A program made the translations under genes and the position numbers. A stretch of DNA of 45,467 nt from positions 1 through 45,467 of the forward strand of contig NZ_CBTJ020000021.1 of NCBI RefSeq assembly GCF_001051235.1, read 5' to 3'. Source of the stretch: Candidatus Competibacter denitrificans Run_A_D11. GTDB lineage: Bacteria > Pseudomonadota > Gammaproteobacteria > Competibacterales > Competibacteraceae. The notes under the pieces were generated by a model. That model did no database searches, had not been told where the DNA came from, and saw only the letters and a program-made list of their open reading frames with translations. Shown piece after piece: positions 1 through 8,521 of the stretch; position 1 is the stretch's first letter; each line of letters begins with the position of its first letter.

Positions 1-17
1 CCAGAGGAATAACCTGT

Positions 18-470
18 ATGCACAAGATCATGCAGACTTTCGTACTGTTAGCTGCCACGTTTTTTCTGGCGCCTCTGGGTGCCAGCGCCCAAGAGACCGC
101 ACAAGACTTTGGTCGCGAATACCCGCGAAGCCAACCTCGCGGTTACATCCAAGTCAACAACGATTGGCGCGATGTGGTGAGCGTCACCATGTGGACCCAT
201 CAGCGCGAGCGGATTGGCGATGCCTGGGAAATCGAACCGGGGAAAACGGTTTATCTGCTGGCTGACGGCGTGCGCATCAAAGCCCGAGCCAATTACAAGA
301 TCAAGGTAGGCGATGAGTGGGGTCGGGTTAACCTGGGGGACGTGGGCCAGTTTCGCGGCGGTAGGTGGTACGTGAGGGTGCGCGACATCTGGCGGGCCAC
401 CCACGCACGGGGTGACAGGGGCGACAGGCCAAATCCGAGAGAAGAAAACGTTCCTGATTGGAAACGCTAG
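18..470 (+). CDS. Small secreted protein of unknown function
   Basis: A 150-residue protein that I do not assign to a family. Residues 1-24 form a clear Sec signal peptide: a short basic start, a hydrophobic core and an Ala-Ser-Ala cleavage site before Gln25. The mature part of about 126 residues is rich in Arg, Trp and Asp and ends in a very polar tail (after about residue 128), suggesting a small soluble periplasmic or exported protein. There is no cysteine pair, lipobox or membrane segment. An AGAGGA ribosome site lies a few bases before the ATG, so the start is well supported. It converges on the RlpA-like gene across an inverted repeat. The coding call is good; the function is unknown. 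Confidence 0.72.
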   Translation: MHKIMQTFVLLAATFFLAPLGASAQETAQDFGREYPRSQPRGYIQVNNDWRDVVSVTMWTHQRERIGDAWEIEPGKTVYLLADGVRIKARANYKIKVGDEWGRVNLGDVGQFRGGRWYVRVRDIWRATHARGDRGDRPNPREENVPDWKR

Positions 471-501
471 GGCTTCAGATCGCGACACCGGTGAAACACC
501 C

Positions 502-536
502 ATCGAACGGAACAGCTTGTTAGCGACCCGTTCGAT
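502..536. terminator. Inverted repeat between convergent genes, possible bidirectional terminator
   Basis: ATCGAACGG at 502-510 is matched exactly by CCGTTCGAT at 528-536, a 9-bp stem with a 17-base loop. It sits between the ends of two convergent genes, where a shared terminator is expected. No strong T-run follows on either strand, so it may be a weak terminator or simply a hairpin. Confidence 0.45.
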
Positions 537-576
537 CAGTGCATAACCGGTAGCTATCAGAACCAGCCGCTACGGG

Positions 577-987
577 TTACTTCGTGGCGGCTTCTATTTT
601 GACGCGCACAATACCGCTTTCGGTCATCCCCAGCCTGCGAGCCGCAGCGCGGGAGACATCGATGGCGCAATTTCCAACGTGAGGTCCACGGTCGTTGATC
701 GTGACCCGAACTGATTTTTTATTATCGAGATTGGTGACTCTGGCTTTAGTACCAAAGGGTAAGCTTTGATGGGCGGCGGTCAGTTTGTTTTGGTTAAACC
801 GTTCGCCGTTGGCCGTTATCCTGCCGTGTAGTCTTGGGCCATACCAACAAGCATTGCCAACTTGCTCGTAGGCGCTTACGGTTGTCGGAATACCGATGAG
901 TAGCACTGAGACCCCTAAGGCCATCGCTCGCAACGTATTGATTATAGCCTTGCTTGAGGGATTAAGATCGACAGGACACACACTCAT
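577..987 (-). CDS. RlpA-like double-psi beta-barrel protein, exported
   Basis: A 136-residue protein of the RlpA double-psi beta-barrel family, whose best-studied members are septal lytic transglycosylases cutting denuded peptidoglycan. An N-terminal hydrophobic export signal covers roughly residues 20-39. The barrel follows: an ACWYG motif (46-50), TANGERF (58-64), LPFGT (76-80), and the family's key acidic segments NDRGP (98-102) and AIDVS (108-112). It lacks the C-terminal SPOR domain of classical RlpA, so septal targeting through denuded glycan is not evident. A GGAGA ribosome site lies just upstream of the ATG. Family membership is firm; lytic activity is inferred, since many short members are uncharacterised. 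Confidence 0.85.
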   Translation of the reverse strand: MSVCPVDLNPSSKAIINTLRAMALGVSVLLIGIPTTVSAYEQVGNACWYGPRLHGRITANGERFNQNKLTAAHQSLPFGTKARVTNLDNKKSVRVTINDRGPHVGNCAIDVSRAAARRLGMTESGIVRVKIEAATK

Positions 988-1138
988 GATGCTATCTCCA
1001 AAGAATGGGTAAGGGATGCCTCAAAGAAAAAAGCGGAGGTACTTCTGAAATGACTGTAACGGAAAATCCGGGAAATACTATGAGGTATGCATCAAGTGCC
1101 GGAGAAATTGTATTTTTCCATTCTCGCCAGCGTCGCGG

Positions 1139-1438
1139 TCATCGGCATGAGTCGATGCAGGCCGGACAGTCGGTGTAGGTCGCGGGTGCCGGTCTCAACC
1201 GCCAGGCGAAGCCGTCCATCTGCAAGGAAAAATCCAGACCCAGCGCCGGAATCCATGGAACCGTGGTGCGAACGATGCCATCGGCCCCGATGACCTGCGG
1301 ATACAGGCTGACCACCAGCAGCGCGGTCGTCAGGGCGTAGCTCCCGCCAGCCATGCTTCCCTTGCAGATGTCGGACGGTAGGAAGGCTGCACCCAGGCTG
1401 CCGAGGAAGGGGAGGAGAATGATCAAAATTAAACGCAT
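1139..1438 (-). pseudogene. N-terminal stub of an MrpA/MnhA-type cation antiporter subunit
   Basis: The reading frame of 99 codons begins like the first subunit of Mrp/Mnh Na+/H+ antiporters (related to the NuoL-type proton channel subunits): a hydrophobic LLPFLGSLGAAF start, a second hydrophobic segment, then VPWIPALGLDFSLQMDGFAW. Similarity stops abruptly after FAW near 1204. The rest is Arg/Pro/Cys-rich and unlike the family, ending at a stop near 1139, whereas intact subunits run to several hundred residues. The downstream partner genes (MnhB-G) are absent. This is most simply the leftover 5' end of a deleted antiporter operon. I see no other gene between 988 and 1628. Confidence 0.65.
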
Positions 1439-1628
1439 GGCAATTTGATTGTAACGTACATCGAAAAGTCAGATCACCGATCAAGCCGATGGGTTACAAC
1501 ACGGCGCCGGTGGATTGCAAAACAAGTGGCGGTACGGGCAGGATAGCGAAATTAAAGATTGCCAAGTCTTTGTCAACCGTTGAAGATCGCGCTCCCAAAA
1601 CCTGTCCGCTTTCCCTAGAGAATGCTGA

Positions 1629-2894
1629 ATGCCGCCGCTAGAATCGCCCACTCAGGAGACCATCGATATCATCGTGCCCGTTTACCGGGGATTGGCGGAA
1701 ACCCGCCGCTGCCTCGAAAGCGTGCTCTCTCAGCCGCAAGAATCGCCGTATGAGATCGTCGTTGTTGATGACGCCAGCCCGGAGCCGGAACTGGTGGCTT
1801 ATCTGGATGAACTCGCCGCTCGTCAGGCGATTACGCTACTGCGGCAAGACACCAACGCCGGCTTCGTGGCCGCCGTCAACCGGGGGCTAACCCTGCACCC
1901 GGATCGGGATGTGGTGTTGCTCAATAGCGATACTGAAGTCAGCGGCAACTGGCTGGATCGGCTAGCCCGTTGTGCGTACACCGACCCACGCATCGGCACG
2001 GCAACCCCTTTTTCCAACAATGCCACCATTTGCAGCTATCCGCGCTTTTGCGAGGAAAACCCGCTACCGGAAGGGCTGACCTTGGCTGAGATCGATGGCT
2101 TATTTCAGCGCGCCAACGCCGGTCGCTGGCTGGAAATCCCCACAGGTGTCGGCTTCTGCCTATATATCCGTCGTGCTTGTGTTACCGAAATCGGCCTTTT
2201 CGACGAAAGCCGTTTCGGTCTTGGCTATGGCGAGGAAAATGATTTTTGTATGCGCGCCACCAAGGTGGGTTGGCGGCATCTGCTGTGCGCTGATACCTTT
2301 GTCCATCACATCGGCAGCGTCAGTTTCAGCGACCGAGCCGAAGCGTTGCGGACGCAGGCACAAGCCACGTTACTGGCATTGCACCCGGACTATCCGGCGG
2401 AGATTCAGGAATTTATTGGCAAAGACCCAGTCAAGGAGTTTCGACTGGCGGTTGATCGCGAGCGTATCTGCCTTTCATCGGTGCAGGCGCTACAGGTGGT
2501 GGCGGAACAGTATGCGGTCGCAGCGGATCTGCGTCGGCACTATCAACAAAGCCTTGCGGAAGCCGCTGCCTTGCAGCAAGGTCTAGCCGTAGCAGAGCGG
2601 TTACTGAATGAGGCCCACCGAGAGCTAGTAACGAGGGATCAAGCACTGATCCAGGCTCAGGGATATGTCCGGGAACGGGAAGCCGATATCGCTCGCGCCC
2701 ATGAGCGAGGGCAGCGGTTGCAGGAGGCTCTCGAATGCGCATCGCAGCGCGTTTTGACGCTCGAACAGCAAGCCGAAGCCGCCCGGCAAACGTATGATGA
2801 ACTACAGCAGCGGCACGACGCGCTTAACCTTCGCCTAGAGCAGATTTACGGCTCCAAATCATGGCGTTACACCCGTTTCTTTAGAAAACAATGA
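1629..2894 (+). CDS. Family 2 glycosyltransferase with coiled-coil C-terminal tail
   Basis: A 421-residue glycosyltransferase with a GT-A fold. The nucleotide-sugar site begins with IDIIVPVYRG (12-21) and VVVDDAS (44-50). The metal-binding acidic motif appears as LLNSDTE (97-103), and a GYGEENDF segment near residue 205 matches the ED motif that supplies the catalytic base. From about residue 275 the protein becomes a long Ala/Glu/Gln/Arg coiled coil, ending in a SKSWRYTR motif common at the tails of surface-polysaccharide glycosyltransferases. No membrane segment is seen, so it should act in the cytoplasm or at the inner face of the membrane. Its stop overlaps the next start (ATGA at 2891-2894), implying translational coupling. 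Donor and acceptor sugars cannot be told. Confidence 0.88.
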   Translation: MPPLESPTQETIDIIVPVYRGLAETRRCLESVLSQPQESPYEIVVVDDASPEPELVAYLDELAARQAITLLRQDTNAGFVAAVNRGLTLHPDRDVVLLNSDTEVSGNWLDRLARCAYTDPRIGTATPFSNNATICSYPRFCEENPLPEGLTLAEIDGLFQRANAGRWLEIPTGVGFCLYIRRACVTEIGLFDESRFGLGYGEENDFCMRATKVGWRHLLCADTFVHHIGSVSFSDRAEALRTQAQATLLALHPDYPAEIQEFIGKDPVKEFRLAVDRERICLSSVQALQVVAEQYAVAADLRRHYQQSLAEAAALQQGLAVAERLLNEAHRELVTRDQALIQAQGYVREREADIARAHERGQRLQEALECASQRVLTLEQQAEAARQTYDELQQRHDALNLRLEQIYGSKSWRYTRFFRKQ

Positions 2895-4069
2895 ACCAGA
2901 CAACCCATCTTTTCACCAGCATCACCGCAAACTATCTGCCCAAGGCCAGAGTGCTAGCACATTCTGCCAAGCGCCAAGGGGCCGATATCCGTTTCCATGT
3001 CCTGTTGTGCGACACCTATCCGGTTGATACCGACCGGGCGGCTGAGCCATTCGACTCGATCATTGATGTTGAAGAACTCCCGGTACCGGATCGGGAGTCG
3101 TGGCTGTTTGGTCATACCGTGGTGGAGATGTGCACTGCCGTCAAAGCGCTGGGTTTTTTGGAGATTATCCGCCGCTTCAATGCCGAAAAGGTGTTCTATT
3201 TCGATCCAGATATCGTCATCTTATCAGGGCTGGATGGCTTGATTGAGCGCTTGGACCAGCACAGCATTTTGCTGACTCCGCACCAAACGATGCCGGAGAC
3301 GGCACAAGATGCGATCATCGATAACGAAATTGGCAGCCTCAAGTACGGCGTGTTCAACCTGGGCTTTCTGGGGATACGGGCCAGCGGAGAAGGGTTGCGG
3401 TTTTTGAATTGGTGGGCGGAGCGCCTGCGGGATTTCTGCCACGATGACATCGCCGGTGGCCTGTTCACCGATCAGCGTTGGATCGACTTAGCACCGGCCT
3501 TTTTCGCCGACTTGCACATCCTGCGCGCGCCGAGTTACAACGTCGCCACCTGGAATCTAACCCATCGCACGGCAGCCGGCTCCTTGGAGAAAGGCATCAC
3601 CATCAACAGTGAGCCGCTGAGTTTTTATCATTTTTCCGGGTTCGACGGCGGCGCCCAGGAAATCATGTTGAAGAAGTACGCCGCACGCGATTCAGTGCTG
3701 TTTGACCTGCGCCGCTGGTATATCGCCGAATGCGAGCGCCTGGGCCAGGCTGAATTGGGCAAACGCCCCTGCCGCTATCACGCCTTCGACAATGGCGAGC
3801 CGATCACCAAAGCGCACCGCATCCTGTACCGAACTCGCCTGGATTTACGGCAAGCCTTCCCGCACCCATTCCAAACTGCCGGGGATTCCTACTACCAGTG
3901 GTATCGATTTAATGCCCCCGGCATTCGTGATAGCGATGAAAGTACGACCGAGGAGGCTATGATCCGCGCTCAACTGATGGATACCCGCCGCGAGTTGGAG
4001 ATGATCAAGCGGTCTCGCAGTTGGCGTCTGGCGCGAAGCATCGCGCGCGTTGTCAATGCTTTCCGCTAA
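2891..4069 (+). CDS. Putative glycosyltransferase, GT-A-like, with SWR tail
   Basis: A 392-residue protein resembling nucleotide-sugar transferases with a GT-A-type fold. The start TSITANYLPKARVLAHS resembles family members that handle a nucleotide-diphospho-sugar. VFYFDPDIV (101-109) carries a DxD-like acidic motif, and a FNLGFLGI segment follows near residue 155. The C-terminus is a short helical stretch ending in SRSWRLARS, the same tail type as the upstream enzyme. It starts within the stop codon of the upstream gene, so the two are coupled. Its stop lies inside a 26-bp repeat that recurs at 5071, next to the start of the large GT4 gene. Sugar specificity is unknown. Confidence 0.8.
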   Translation: MNQTTHLFTSITANYLPKARVLAHSAKRQGADIRFHVLLCDTYPVDTDRAAEPFDSIIDVEELPVPDRESWLFGHTVVEMCTAVKALGFLEIIRRFNAEKVFYFDPDIVILSGLDGLIERLDQHSILLTPHQTMPETAQDAIIDNEIGSLKYGVFNLGFLGIRASGEGLRFLNWWAERLRDFCHDDIAGGLFTDQRWIDLAPAFFADLHILRAPSYNVATWNLTHRTAAGSLEKGITINSEPLSFYHFSGFDGGAQEIMLKKYAARDSVLFDLRRWYIAECERLGQAELGKRPCRYHAFDNGEPITKAHRILYRTRLDLRQAFPHPFQTAGDSYYQWYRFNAPGIRDSDESTTEEAMIRAQLMDTRRELEMIKRSRSWRLARSIARVVNAFR

Positions 4070-4075
4070 GCTCGC
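4050..4075. repeat. Left copy of 26-bp imperfect direct repeat flanking the methyltransferase
   Basis: This segment matches 5071-5096 at 24 of 26 positions. It covers the last codons and stop of the upstream glycosyltransferase and an out-of-frame ATG at 4056. That ATG opens a 15-codon frame beginning MLSAKLAG, closely resembling the MLSAKFAP start of the large GT4 gene at 5077, and stopping at 4103. The left copy therefore preserves a broken copy of the GT4 gene start. Confidence 0.75.
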
Positions 4076-4130
4076 TGGAGCGGTGGGTGGGGAGGTGGCT
4101 TAGGTTTCGATACAGACTGGAATCATCTCA

Positions 4131-4988
4131 ATGCCCTTCAATAGGTTTTTATCCACTATCCGACGCTTCGGCTGGAAGTCTTTCCCGGAACACCAGATGG
4201 ACAATAATACTTTTGACGCTCGTTATAATTTAGCCCCTAAAGCATTTCGCCATTGGATGGATGGCAAACTTGACTTGACTCAATCCACCATTCTTGATTT
4301 TGGTACAGATACTGGTGTGATGGCCCTTGGCTTAATCCAACACTGTAAGGTCAAGCGGCTGATTGGGGTCGATATCAATGAAAATCACAAAAATCTTCTC
4401 CTAGAAATTCGTGGGCGTTTAAATTTTAGTACTCTGCCCGAAAATCTGCTTTTTAAGTATATTGAACCTGATGAACCTCTCTCCCAAACATTTGCTGATG
4501 AAATAATTGATTGCATCTTTTCCTGGTCTGTTTTTGAACATGTAAACCAGAATCTACTCCCCACAGCGGCCCGCGAAATTGCAAAAACCATTCGATCAAG
4601 TGGTTACGCCTTCATCCAAATTGCCCCCCTTTATTACTCAGCGTTTGGATCGCATATGGATATGCTGATTCCGCAGCCTTGGAGTCACCTTACAACTCAG
4701 CTCAATCTTTATCAAAATCAAATACTCCAAGCAAAAAAGAATACGCTCTATGCTGAAGAAACTGATGAGAATTTCGAGAAGATTAAAGAAGCTTTCTGGA
4801 GTGTCTTTGCGACGCTGAATAAAATTACGGCTAATGAGTTGCTTGATCTCTTCTTAGGCACGGGCCTGAACTTGATTCGACAACACCGCACGAAGACTGC
4901 GCATATCCCACCCTCTGAGCTAACCGCCATTTATCATGAAGATGTGTTAACCACAGAACAAATTGTCTGCCTTTTCCAAAAAAATTAA
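4131..4988 (+). CDS. Class I SAM-dependent methyltransferase, AT-rich
   Basis: A 285-residue methyltransferase with a Rossmann-like fold. Motif I is ILDFGTDTG (54-62), followed by an acidic strand end IGVDINE (78-84) that would hold the SAM ribose, and an IFSWSVFEHV motif near residue 130 typical of UbiE/Coq5-like enzymes. Motif I is unusual: the common GCG core is replaced by GTD. The gene is visibly richer in A and T than its neighbours (many AAA, AAT and TTT codons) and lies between two near-identical 26-bp repeats, both signs of late arrival. It probably modifies the glycan built by the adjacent transferases. An alternative ATG at 4197 would remove 22 residues; no strong ribosome site decides between them. 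Confidence 0.8.
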   Translation: MPFNRFLSTIRRFGWKSFPEHQMDNNTFDARYNLAPKAFRHWMDGKLDLTQSTILDFGTDTGVMALGLIQHCKVKRLIGVDINENHKNLLLEIRGRLNFSTLPENLLFKYIEPDEPLSQTFADEIIDCIFSWSVFEHVNQNLLPTAAREIAKTIRSSGYAFIQIAPLYYSAFGSHMDMLIPQPWSHLTTQLNLYQNQILQAKKNTLYAEETDENFEKIKEAFWSVFATLNKITANELLDLFLGTGLNLIRQHRTKTAHIPPSELTAIYHEDVLTTEQIVCLFQKN

Positions 4989-5070
4989 GGGGGATCATCC
5001 ATGAGTCGTTCTGAGCAAGCTTTTTGGAGTTTTCAAATGGTCGATAACGATTCACCGAAAACCGCCTCCA

Positions 5071-5096
5071 TTGTCAATGCTCTCCGCTAAGTTCGC
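5071..5096. repeat. Right copy of 26-bp imperfect direct repeat flanking the methyltransferase
   Basis: This copy matches 4050-4075 at 24 of 26 positions. Here the ATG at 5077 opens the intact GT4 gene. A short frame from 5001 to 5090 ends in SIVNALR and resembles the ARVVNAFR end of the gene stopping at 4069. It looks like a leftover tail of that upstream gene, so the ancestral order was probably glycosyltransferase stop overlapping GT4 start. Confidence 0.75.
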
Positions 5097-7335
5097 CCCA
5101 GCGGAGCGGCAGTGGACGGTCTGCCTTCCGTTAACGCCAGACGATAGCGAGTTGCTCCCCCTCACCCTACCCTCGGCTCTCACCCATACCTCCGCTGCAA
5201 CTCCCATTCTGTTGCTGGCGGTTGGCGGTGACCCCAAATCGTGGCAGCAGATCGCCTTCACCTCCCCCAGAATCGAACTGGCGCTGGTCACTAAAAGCAC
5301 CGACCCGTGGCAGGCCGCGCTGCGGGAATTACCGCCTCACCATGCCGAGCGCGACCTATTACTTTTGCGGCCGGGAATCGAAGTACCACCCGGCTGGGAT
5401 ACGCGACTAGCCCTGGTGATGGAGCGACAGCCCGCTATCGCTGCCGCCGTGCCGCTATGCGACAGCACATCACTGATTGCGTTGCTGGAAGCATCAACAG
5501 TCACCCAGAATAATTTCGAGCGTGTTGATCTCTTTTTACGCGCTTATGCGCCCCGGCTTGATGGTGAGATACCCAGTTTGTTCAGCGGTTGCTGTTACTT
5601 ACGCCGCACCGCGCTACAGATACTCGCGCCGGAAATCGCTGCACACCCTGCCATGGCGGCAGGCGAGTGGTGCCAATGGTTAGCGCAAGCATTTCGGGAG
5701 TGGGGTTGGAGCACGACCGCTTGCCATCATCTCTACGTGTTAGATCACGCCCCAGACCGCCGCCGGCACGATATGTGCGCCATTGAAGCCTCGGAAGAGG
5801 CGCGGTTACAGGAGCGGGCGCACCCGTTGCTTGGGTTGCGCATGGCAGTACGCGAATTTCTCGACCGAGGCGATCCCGCACCGACCGAAGCGGCCAACCC
5901 AAAGCCGATTCAGCTCCATGTTGCCCATAGCTGGGGCGGCGGACTCGATTACTGGATTCGGCAATACTGCGCAAACGACCAGATTCGGGATAATTTGGTA
6001 TTGCGTTCCATTGGCACTTGGGGGGCTTTCGGGCAACGAATCGGCCTGTATCGCTCCGCTAACATGGACCGACCCCTGCGTTACTGGGATCTCGGCTTAC
6101 CGATTCGGGCTACAGCAACAGCCCATTTGCAGTATCAGGCGATCCTGCGCGAGATCATCGCCGACTTTCATGTCGAAGCAATCATCGTTTCCTCTCTGGT
6201 CGGCCATGCGCTGGACGTGCTAGCCACCGGTCTGCCGACCGTCATCCTCGCTCACGACTACTATCCCTTCTGCCCAGCGGTCGTGATTTATTTCGGCGAA
6301 GTCTGTACCGCCTGTGATCGTCAACGGCTAGCGGCTTGCTTTGCCAGCAACGAGCAGAACCGATTTTTCCGCAACGCGGACGCCGACGAATGGCTTGGCT
6401 TGCGGCGGCGCTTCACCAAGCTGGCCCAGACCGACTCCGTGCGGTTCGTGGTACCCGCTCCCACCGTCGCCCACCACTGGCAAACCCTGGTTCCTGAGTT
6501 GGGCAATACGCACTTCACCGTCATTCCGCACGGTCTGGATTTCGCCCCGCCCCGCTTGCCCAACCCACCGGCTGGGGACAAATTGCGGGTTGTGGTGCTG
6601 GGCAGTTTGGCGCCGCAAAAAGGTCGGGCGTTATTAGAGAAACTCTGGCCGCTGATCGCCGCACAGGTCGATTTGTACCTAATCGGCTGCGATGAGGATG
6701 GTGAGATTTTTCGTGGGCAACCGGGAATTACCGTGATTCCTCGATTTGACCACGCAGAGCTACCCGCTAAGATGGCGGAGATCCAGCCAGACGTGGGTTT
6801 ACTGCTATCGATCTGGCCGGAAACCTTCAGCTACACACTCAGTGAGCTTTGGCTGTTCGGTTTACCGGTCGTGGCTACCAATTTAGGCAGTTTCGCCGAC
6901 CGCATTGAGGATGGGGTCAGTGGCTTTCTGTGTGAACCGTATCCAGAAGCCCTTGCCGACCGTCTGCTAGCCATCGCGGCCGACCGTGCGTGCCTGATCC
7001 CGCTGCGAACCTGGGCGACGACTTTCCGCCATCGGTCGGTTGCCGATATGATCGCCGATTATCACGCGCTGATCCCTTTACCGGCATTTAGCGCAGCGCG
7101 CTATCTGTCTCCACCTGGTCCGCTGCCGATAGAATCGACCGAGCCGCACGCCCTGCATGTCGATACCAGGGTGCCGTTTTCCGAGGTGTTACGCGAATTC
7201 GGCGAATACGCCGGTCGGAAGCTGATCGATACTCCCCGGCTGCGACCCTGGCAGAAACGCGGATTGGCAGCCTTGCTGCGGTTGATCCTGAGTACGGCTA
7301 TCAAATTGTCGCGCCTGCGAGTTAAAGCGGCGTGA
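5077..7335 (+). CDS. Large glycosyltransferase: degenerate N-terminal part plus GT4 domain
   Basis: A protein of 752 residues from the ATG at 5077 (a TTG two codons earlier is also open). Residues 1 to about 250 look like a decayed GT2-type region that has kept LLLLRPG and a CCYLRR segment. From about residue 285 a GT-B enzyme begins with LHVAHSWGGGLDYWIRQY. It continues through a Cys pair (CTACDRQR), a VIPHGLDF segment and VVVLGSLAPQKG at the donor domain. It ends in the GT4 signature PETFSYTLSE, whose two Glu are separated by seven residues, then GLPVVATNLGSFADRI. It is cytoplasmic, probably acting on surface polysaccharide or glycoprotein glycans. The start lies in the right-hand 26-bp repeat and lacks a clear ribosome site, which fits former coupling to an upstream stop. 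Confidence 0.82.
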   Translation: MLSAKFAPAERQWTVCLPLTPDDSELLPLTLPSALTHTSAATPILLLAVGGDPKSWQQIAFTSPRIELALVTKSTDPWQAALRELPPHHAERDLLLLRPGIEVPPGWDTRLALVMERQPAIAAAVPLCDSTSLIALLEASTVTQNNFERVDLFLRAYAPRLDGEIPSLFSGCCYLRRTALQILAPEIAAHPAMAAGEWCQWLAQAFREWGWSTTACHHLYVLDHAPDRRRHDMCAIEASEEARLQERAHPLLGLRMAVREFLDRGDPAPTEAANPKPIQLHVAHSWGGGLDYWIRQYCANDQIRDNLVLRSIGTWGAFGQRIGLYRSANMDRPLRYWDLGLPIRATATAHLQYQAILREIIADFHVEAIIVSSLVGHALDVLATGLPTVILAHDYYPFCPAVVIYFGEVCTACDRQRLAACFASNEQNRFFRNADADEWLGLRRRFTKLAQTDSVRFVVPAPTVAHHWQTLVPELGNTHFTVIPHGLDFAPPRLPNPPAGDKLRVVVLGSLAPQKGRALLEKLWPLIAAQVDLYLIGCDEDGEIFRGQPGITVIPRFDHAELPAKMAEIQPDVGLLLSIWPETFSYTLSELWLFGLPVVATNLGSFADRIEDGVSGFLCEPYPEALADRLLAIAADRACLIPLRTWATTFRHRSVADMIADYHALIPLPAFSAARYLSPPGPLPIESTEPHALHVDTRVPFSEVLREFGEYAGRKLIDTPRLRPWQKRGLAALLRLILSTAIKLSRLRVKAA

Positions 7336-7381
7336 TTCGGTCGATGCGTCCTCGTCGTTGATTGATCGGCAATAAGCGCCC

Positions 7382-8497
7382 ATGACGACCCAAATCGCTG
7401 GCTGCATCCTGACGCCTGAGAGCTGGGTACGCGGCACGCTGACGTTTACCAACCGGATCACAGAGATTGAGGGCTACCCCACCACCGAACCGGGCGAGGA
7501 CGAACCTCTGGTGCTGCCTGGTTTCATCGACTTGCATGTCCACGGTGGTGGTGGCGCGGATGTGATGGATGCGGATGGCGCGGTGGATACGGTCGCCCGC
7601 TTGCACGCTCGCCACGGCACAACCAGTTGCCTGGCGACGACGATGACCGCCCCGCGTGAGGACATCGAAAGGGCGTTGCTGGACGTAGGCCGGGCCGTGC
7701 GGGAACGGCCGGCCGGTGCAGCCCGTGTGCTCGGTGTCCATCTCGAAGGGCCGTTTCTGAACTCGACCAGATTGGGCGCCCAGCCTGATTTCAGCCGCAC
7801 GGCAACCCTCGTCGAACTGACCGCCTTACAAGCGCTGGCCCCGATCCGAGTAGTGACGTTAGCCCCGGAAAGGGTTGGCCATCTTGATTTTATCCGCCAG
7901 CTAAAAAACGCCGGTATTGTGCCGCAGATTGGCCACAGTGAAGCGTGCTATGAGGAGGCGGTAGCTGCGCTCACCGCCGGTGCCAGGGGCTTTACTCACT
8001 TATTCAATGCGATGAGTCCGCTCCATCACCGCCAACCTGGGATCGTTGGTGCCGCGCTGGCGCACGCCGAATACGCCGAGATTATCCCTGATTTATTGCA
8101 TGTTCACCCTGGTGCGATCCGCGCGGCGCGGCGGGCGATCCCTAAACTGTGCGGGGTGACTGACGCAACTGCCGCCGCCGGGATGCCCGATGGTAGCTAC
8201 CGCCTCGGTCGGCAAACCGTGACCCGCTGCCTGGGTGGAGTCCGATTAGCCGATGGTACGTTGGCCGGCAGCGCGCTGACCATGGATCAGGCGTTCCGTA
8301 ATTTTATCTCGATGGGTCTGACCCCGCATGAGGCGGCTTGCCACTTATCGATGTATCCCGCCGATTATTTGGGTGAGCGTGATCGAGGTCGTCTACAGCC
8401 CGGTGTTCACGCCGACATCGTGGTGTTTTCGCCAGATCTGCGGTTAATCCAGTGCTTCGTAGAAGGCGAGGCAATCGACGTGGCGCAAATTGAATGA
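7382..8497 (+). CDS. nagA: N-acetylglucosamine-6-phosphate deacetylase
   Basis: A 371-residue cytoplasmic amidohydrolase removing acetate from N-acetylglucosamine-6-phosphate, a step in amino-sugar use and cell-wall recycling. Key motifs are in order: FIDLHVHGGGG opening the TIM barrel, HLEGPFL with a metal-binding Glu, GHSEACYEEA and FTHLFNAMSPLHHR supplying metal-binding His and substrate contacts, DATAAAGMPDG with the catalytic Asp, and LAGSALTMDQ near the end. Length is normal for NagA. It lies 46 bases after the GT4 gene on the same strand. No nagB, nagK or sugar PTS gene is nearby, so recycling rather than a dedicated GlcNAc operon is the likely setting; ampG lies 2.5 kb downstream. Confidence 0.93.
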   Translation: MTTQIAGCILTPESWVRGTLTFTNRITEIEGYPTTEPGEDEPLVLPGFIDLHVHGGGGADVMDADGAVDTVARLHARHGTTSCLATTMTAPREDIERALLDVGRAVRERPAGAARVLGVHLEGPFLNSTRLGAQPDFSRTATLVELTALQALAPIRVVTLAPERVGHLDFIRQLKNAGIVPQIGHSEACYEEAVAALTAGARGFTHLFNAMSPLHHRQPGIVGAALAHAEYAEIIPDLLHVHPGAIRAARRAIPKLCGVTDATAAAGMPDGSYRLGRQTVTRCLGGVRLADGTLAGSALTMDQAFRNFISMGLTPHEAACHLSMYPADYLGERDRGRLQPGVHADIVVFSPDLRLIQCFVEGEAIDVAQIE

Positions 8498-8521
8498 AAT
8501 CGCTTATCCGTTGAGCGGGCT

